Part shown: positions 60,315 through 64,000 of the stretch, piece by piece
How positions within the stretch are numbered: position 1 is the first letter of the stretch
Layout of the letters: every line of letters starts with the position of its first letter
NCBI RefSeq assembly: GCF_963583255.1
Contig: NC_084803.1
Span: 28,990,428-29,054,427, forward strand
Source of the DNA: Pyrus communis
Lineage: Eukaryota > Streptophyta > Magnoliopsida > Rosales > Rosaceae
Reading direction: 5' to 3'
DNA length: 64,000 nucleotides
Position numbers and translations under genes: made by a program
Notes under the pieces: generated by a model
What the model was told of the DNA's origin: nothing
Databases searched by the model: none
What the model saw: only the letters and a program-made list of their open reading frames with translations

Positions 60315-60977
60315 TCACAGAGGTGGTTTGCTTGAAGCCCCACTACGTGGCAATACTCTTGAAGCGGAAGGCGTAGGAGCAGAAGACATAGGAGCGGAAG
60401 GCATCGGAGCGGGAGGCATCGGAGCTAGAGCATTCCAGGCATCAATACTTGGCCAAACGCTGGATGACCCAGGAAAAAGGTGCCTCTGGAGACAAGCCGC
60501 AAGCCTTTGACGGTCACTTTGAATTCGACCCTCAGATTCTTGCAGCTCATCAAGCTTCCTCTTCATGCCCGACGAATAGTTATTTGCAAGCACATGCAAA
60601 CTTCTATTCTCATACTTAAGCTGCTGAATCTCTTGCTTAAGACTTTCCACCTCTGCCATCAATGATTCCACCTGACGGGAGCGGGCAAGCAGGCATTGGC
60701 CCATGTTGGACACAGAGCTCGCACACTGAACACTAAGAGCGAGGGACTCTTGAACGGCCAACTCATCGGACCGTCCTGACAGTAGCCTACTATCTTTTGG
60801 AGTGAGGAGGTTCCTAGCTACTATTGTAGCTGTTGTGGCGTCCTGCATCACGGAGTCTTCACCTGTAAGAGGACCGTTAGAAGATAAGAAAGAAGGGCGC
60901 CATACGTTACCTTGACGCGGCCCGCCCGTATCACTGCTGAGACTCAATTCTAAGCTAAGGTTCGATGGGTTTGCCAT
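60315..60977 (-). CDS. Antisense coiled-coil ORF, intact copy G (220 aa)
   Basis: It is an open frame on the strand opposite to the element, MANPSNLSLELSLSS to SSKPPL. A Ser-rich N-terminus (1-40) is followed by a region rich in T, A and S, then a predicted coiled coil over about residues 80-165 (QVESLMAEVESLKQEIQQL; KRKLDELQES). The C-terminal tail repeats PMPSA/PMPPA units. No catalytic motif, signal peptide or zinc ligand pattern is visible. Copies in A and E carry a frameshift and a nonsense codon, respectively. Its position downstream of gag/pol and its antisense direction match the accessory ORFs known from Tat-lineage Gypsy elements. It may be a captured host gene or an element gene acting on the host; the function is unknown. 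Confidence 0.65.
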   Translation of the reverse strand: MANPSNLSLELSLSSDTGGPRQGNVWRPSFLSSNGPLTGEDSVMQDATTATIVARNLLTPKDSRLLSGRSDELAVQESLALSVQCASSVSNMGQCLLARSRQVESLMAEVESLKQEIQQLKYENRSLHVLANNYSSGMKRKLDELQESEGRIQSDRQRLAACLQRHLFPGSSSVWPSIDAWNALAPMPPAPMPSAPMSSAPTPSASRVLPRSGASSKPPL

Positions 60978-61450
60978 TTTTCAAAAGTGTTCAAAGAGAT
61001 GGGGTGGATGGAGTTAATTCTCAAAGGGCCGGAGTCGATTTTCAAGAATGGGAAATCTTCAGAGTGTGTTTGTTGTGGTGATCGATAGCTCTATAAAAAG
61101 CCAAGGCGACGCGTCCACCGATTCAAAAAGCCGGAATTTCCGGCGTAATTTAGGCGACGCTTTCTCGGCTTTTCAGAAGACGTGTTCAACTTTGTCAAAA
61201 GATTTCTTCTTTTCAGAAAACACGTGGAGGCCATCATCGCAACTACACATCTTTAGCCGACAAGCGCAAAGTTCGGCGACGCTTTCTCTGCTTTTCAGAA
61301 AACGCGTGCAGCTTTGTCAAAAGGAGCCGCATCCGCACTACTACGTGTCGTTCAGAAAGCGAAGGGGAGCCTGCTCAGAAATCGAAGAGGCGCCTGCTCA
61401 GAAATCAAAGAGGCGTCGTTCAGATATCGAAGAGACGTTTGTCGACAAGG
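60978..61450 (-). promoter_or_regulatory. 5' flank of antisense ORF, copy G, with direct repeats
   Basis: Two copies of a segment starting GCGACGCTTTCTC and ending CTTTGTCAAAAG lie at about 61154-61201 and 61276-61323. A second repeat (CTGCTCAGAAATC with GAAGAGGCG) follows at about 61370-61425. A TATAAAAAG motif (about 61092-61100) points to the right, and a TATATAGAG on the minus strand (about 61481-61489) points towards the ORF. It could be a bidirectional promoter region; this is inferred from motifs only. Confidence 0.4.
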
Positions 61451-62096
61451 GTAAAAGAATAGTACCACCACTTGATATTATCTCTATATATGTCGACCTT
61501 CGTCTTTTATGGCAAGGCAGACCTGAAGAAAATGCCCAACTCTTCCTCACCTCTGAGGCCGCACTCCCAGGAAAGCCTTTCGAATTACTCAATTTTTTCT
61601 TCTTCCCCAACGATGATACCAGATGCCTGGAGTACAGATGACCCAGGAGGAAACAGCATAACAAATACATATGCTGATTCATTCACCGCTTCTTCAAAAG
61701 CAAAGGTATCTCATATCATCAAGGTCAAAAGCAAAAGTATCTCATATCATGCTCTTTCCCTGTCTTTTTCTTTGTCCTTGTTCTTACTCGCATGGCAAAG
61801 TAAAAGAAGCAATCAGCCGGCACTTGGAGTCAGTCTTCCGATCTGGAGCCAACTGCCTGGAATCTATTCCTGATTGCTTACCTAGCCTTGCTCTCGAGTA
61901 GTCATCTTCAACGGTTGATACACTTCCAGAGAAGGGACCACTTCTGCAAGGGGAACAAGTAAGGCAAGTGAAAATGATACATTGAAGCATGTGGAGACAA
62001 GCACAAAGGCTGAGTTAATCTCCAACCCTTTTCAATACTAATTGGAAAGATTGAACAAAGAAACAGACCAAAGGAGTAAGCTCAGACCTTCGGGGG
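61451..62096 (+). other. Spacer of G without recognised gene
   Basis: Frames of up to about 130 codons overlap here on both strands, but none is conserved in another copy in the window and none has a recognised motif. A short direct repeat (catatcatcaaggtcaaaag and ctcatatcatgc) occurs at about 61711-61751. Confidence 0.4.
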
Positions 62097-62282
62097 AGAC
62101 CAAAAGAATCCTGCTGCCCAGTTCAAGAGTAGCACAAAGGAAAATCAACGAGTGGAGGAGACCAAAAGAATCCTCCAGCCCAGTTCAAGAGTAGCACAAA
62201 GGAAAATCAACGAGTGGAGGAGACCAAAAGAATCCTCCAGCCCAGTTCAAGAGTAGCCTGTGGAAAATCAACGATGGGAGAA
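62097..62282 (+). repeat. Three tandem 62-bp repeats
   Basis: Units start agaccaaaagaatcct at 62097, 62159 and 62221. The first two are almost identical; the third diverges at its end (agtagcctgtgg). They lie between the spacer and the 3' UTR of G. Confidence 0.9.
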
Positions 62283-64000
62283 AACCAGTTCAAGATTAAG
62301 CCTGTGGAATCACCAAGATCAACCCATGCATTCAACCAAGGAGAAGATGGAATTTACACTCCATAACCAGATTTGCGTCCCTAAACTCTTCTCTTTGTTA
62401 GTTACATTCTGCCATGTTTAGTATGTTTAGTTGCTTTTTGTGTGTTTACTTATGTTTTGTGTGAATCTATGCTTAAAACATTGAGGACAATGTTTGATTT
62501 AAGTGTGGGGGGGGGGGGGGGGGTAACTAAGTATATTTAATGCAAATTCGTGGGATTTTATCACCCATTACTTCAAATGTTGTTCCTTGCTGTTTTAAGG
62601 TGTTTTTAAGTTGTTTTAGAGTGTTTTTAGTGTGTTTTGTTTTATAACTCCGAAAATCACATAAAAATTTGAAAAACATGTTTTGAAAAGCCTAAAAAGA
62701 GTGTTTTGAGTCGTTTTTGTGTGTTTGTGTCTTAGGGTACCTTCCAACACAATGATAAGGATTTGGTTTGTAATTGCATGACTGTTAAAAAGAGTTATAA
62801 ACATAGAGAAAAGTTTGATTTACTCTTGGTATATGCTTGGTTATGGTTATAATGTATGACTTCACATGCAATCATAAAAGAAAAATTCGTTTTTGTAACA
62901 TGCTTGAAGGAAGGAACTCAAACAAACGCTATAACCCTGTGAGACTCGAGCCATTACCTTCGTTGGAGAGTTATTTTCTGTGATTCTTTGTTTTCTAAAG
63001 TTGTTGCATGATCTCATTATTCCTAGCTTGGTTGCTACTTAGAATGCAATTGTATCATGATAGAACTAAATGCTAGAACTTATATCCGTTTCATTCAAAG
63101 CATGATATTGAATTGCATAACATATATCAAGATGAAGTTGTGTAGTTGCCACCATAGCCAAATAGCCTTACTTCCCATATTTCGTATATGTTGTAAGTTT
63201 TACCCCCGTTGAGCCTTGTTTAGCCTTTATTCTTTGTTTACCCACATTATCCTCACCTAGCCTAGTATAGGACAGTCCACACCCTTGTTCTTAAATGATA
63301 GTGAGCATGACTTAAAAGAATTCCTTTTGAGTACATTATGAAAGAAAATGAGTGTGGGGGAGAGAATGTTTTGTTCTTAAGTGTTTATGTATGTTTTGAG
63401 AGGCAAAAGAAAAGAAAAAAATTGTGAAAAACATATGAAAAAAAGAAAAACAGAAAAGAAAAGAAAGAAAGAAAAAAGAGCTTGTACTCCCTTTTTGTTC
63501 AAAAGTTAAGTTTTCATTCAAAAGGGAATTCTAAGTGCCTAATTCAATACTTTGCTCACTATTGCTTTAAGAATGTTTGTTTATCCTTCACCTTTCATTG
63601 TTAGCCAATACCCTAGCCCCGTTACACCCCTTTGACTTCTATCTTGATCGTTATGTGTTCAATAATGTGGAGTTTGGAATTGATATGAGCTTATGGAATC
63701 ACTGGTTCTCATTCTAAGTAGTAGCATTCCATTCATGAGATCATATTCATGTCATTATCGTAAATCCAGAAAATGCTTTCCTTGTTATAACATATGTGAG
63801 TGTTCGTCTACATGTTTACATCAATCTTCTCACATATACCTAGTGTAGGGTGTGTAGTCAGAAAATCTGTGTGAAAAACGAGAGTACATCTAGTAAGGAA
63901 TTGAGGGAATTCTCTAAGGCATGTTACTACATTCAAAACATGGTTTTAAATGCTTAATTGTGAACTAGTATGTGGTGACTATGAGTAAGAATGTACTTAA
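62283..64000 (+). other. 3' UTR of G (Athila type)
   Basis: It starts near accagatttgcgtccctaaa, passes cattgaggacaatgtttg and a run of 17 G (62507-62523), and is collinear with 43110-44780 of H and, inverted, with the D 3' UTR. It is A- and T-rich and non-coding. The PPT and 3' LTR should follow just past 64000. Confidence 0.8.

Larger units (their letters stand above)
57063..64000 (+). mobile_element. Element G: non-autonomous derivative, right end beyond window
   Basis: It has a truncated LTR, 77 bp of filler, PBS, gag-like ORF, antisense coiled-coil ORF, a repeat-rich spacer and an Athila-type 3' UTR. It is the most complete copy of the non-autonomous interior here. Neither its 3' LTR nor a target duplication is in the window. 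Confidence 0.8.

Noticed and set aside
61048..61641. Plus-strand frame of 197 codons opposite the antisense ORF's upstream flank
   Set aside because: Partly similar in A, but the frame is broken in E and much of it is two copies of one DNA repeat read in different frames. It is more likely non-coding.
62097..62282. CRISPR-like array
   Set aside because: The three units are head-to-tail tandem repeats without spacers, in a plant retrotransposon.

Overview
The window looks like plant nuclear heterochromatin, most likely from a eudicot; the species cannot be told from this sequence. I see no host gene, tRNA, rRNA or CRISPR array. Essentially every base belongs to LTR retrotransposons of the Ty3/Gypsy superfamily, Athila lineage. 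The basis is an 18-nt primer-binding site matching the 3' end of tRNA-Asp, the [11 protein letters not shown] integrase signature, TG...CA LTRs and 5-bp target duplications.

Two element families occur. Family 1/3 has LTRs of about 2.0-3.0 kb starting TGATAGGAGCAT and ending GCATCA. It includes a pol-bearing form (D) and a non-autonomous form (A, F, G, E) that carries only a shrunken gag-like ORF plus an antisense coiled-coil ORF. Family 2 has LTRs of about 1.9 kb starting TGATAAGTCA and ending ATACATCA, with a full gag-pol of about 1790 codons (B1 intact, B2 truncated, C with one nonsense codon).

The layout is a deep nest. A minus LTR (X, 1-1874) and an LTR scrap (Y) precede element A (+, 1924-6719). 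A is cut by D (minus), whose single 3' LTR is split over 6720-41182 by two insertions: E (8369-29639, TSD gctag) and C (29813-40939, TSD ccctt). E encloses a tandem LTR-INT-LTR-INT array of family 2 (B1/B2, 10671-26033), whose middle LTR holds solo LTR J (19785-22377, TSD caagg). The D interior is then broken by H (42032-47734, TSD ggttt, itself holding solo LTR I at 44860-47222, TSD gagat), by solo LTR K (49229-52255, TSD cacgg, inside pol) and by F/G (from 53812, to beyond the window end).

Functionally, only B1 still encodes a complete gag-protease-RT-RNase H-integrase polyprotein. The family 1 derivatives would need proteins in trans; D-like elements share LTR ends with them and are the natural donor. 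The points most worth following up are the antisense coiled-coil gene, a conserved LTR hairpin with a compensatory base-pair change, an element with unusually short 412-bp LTRs that nevertheless inserted with a clean TSD, and the near-identity of A and F despite their very different places in the nest.
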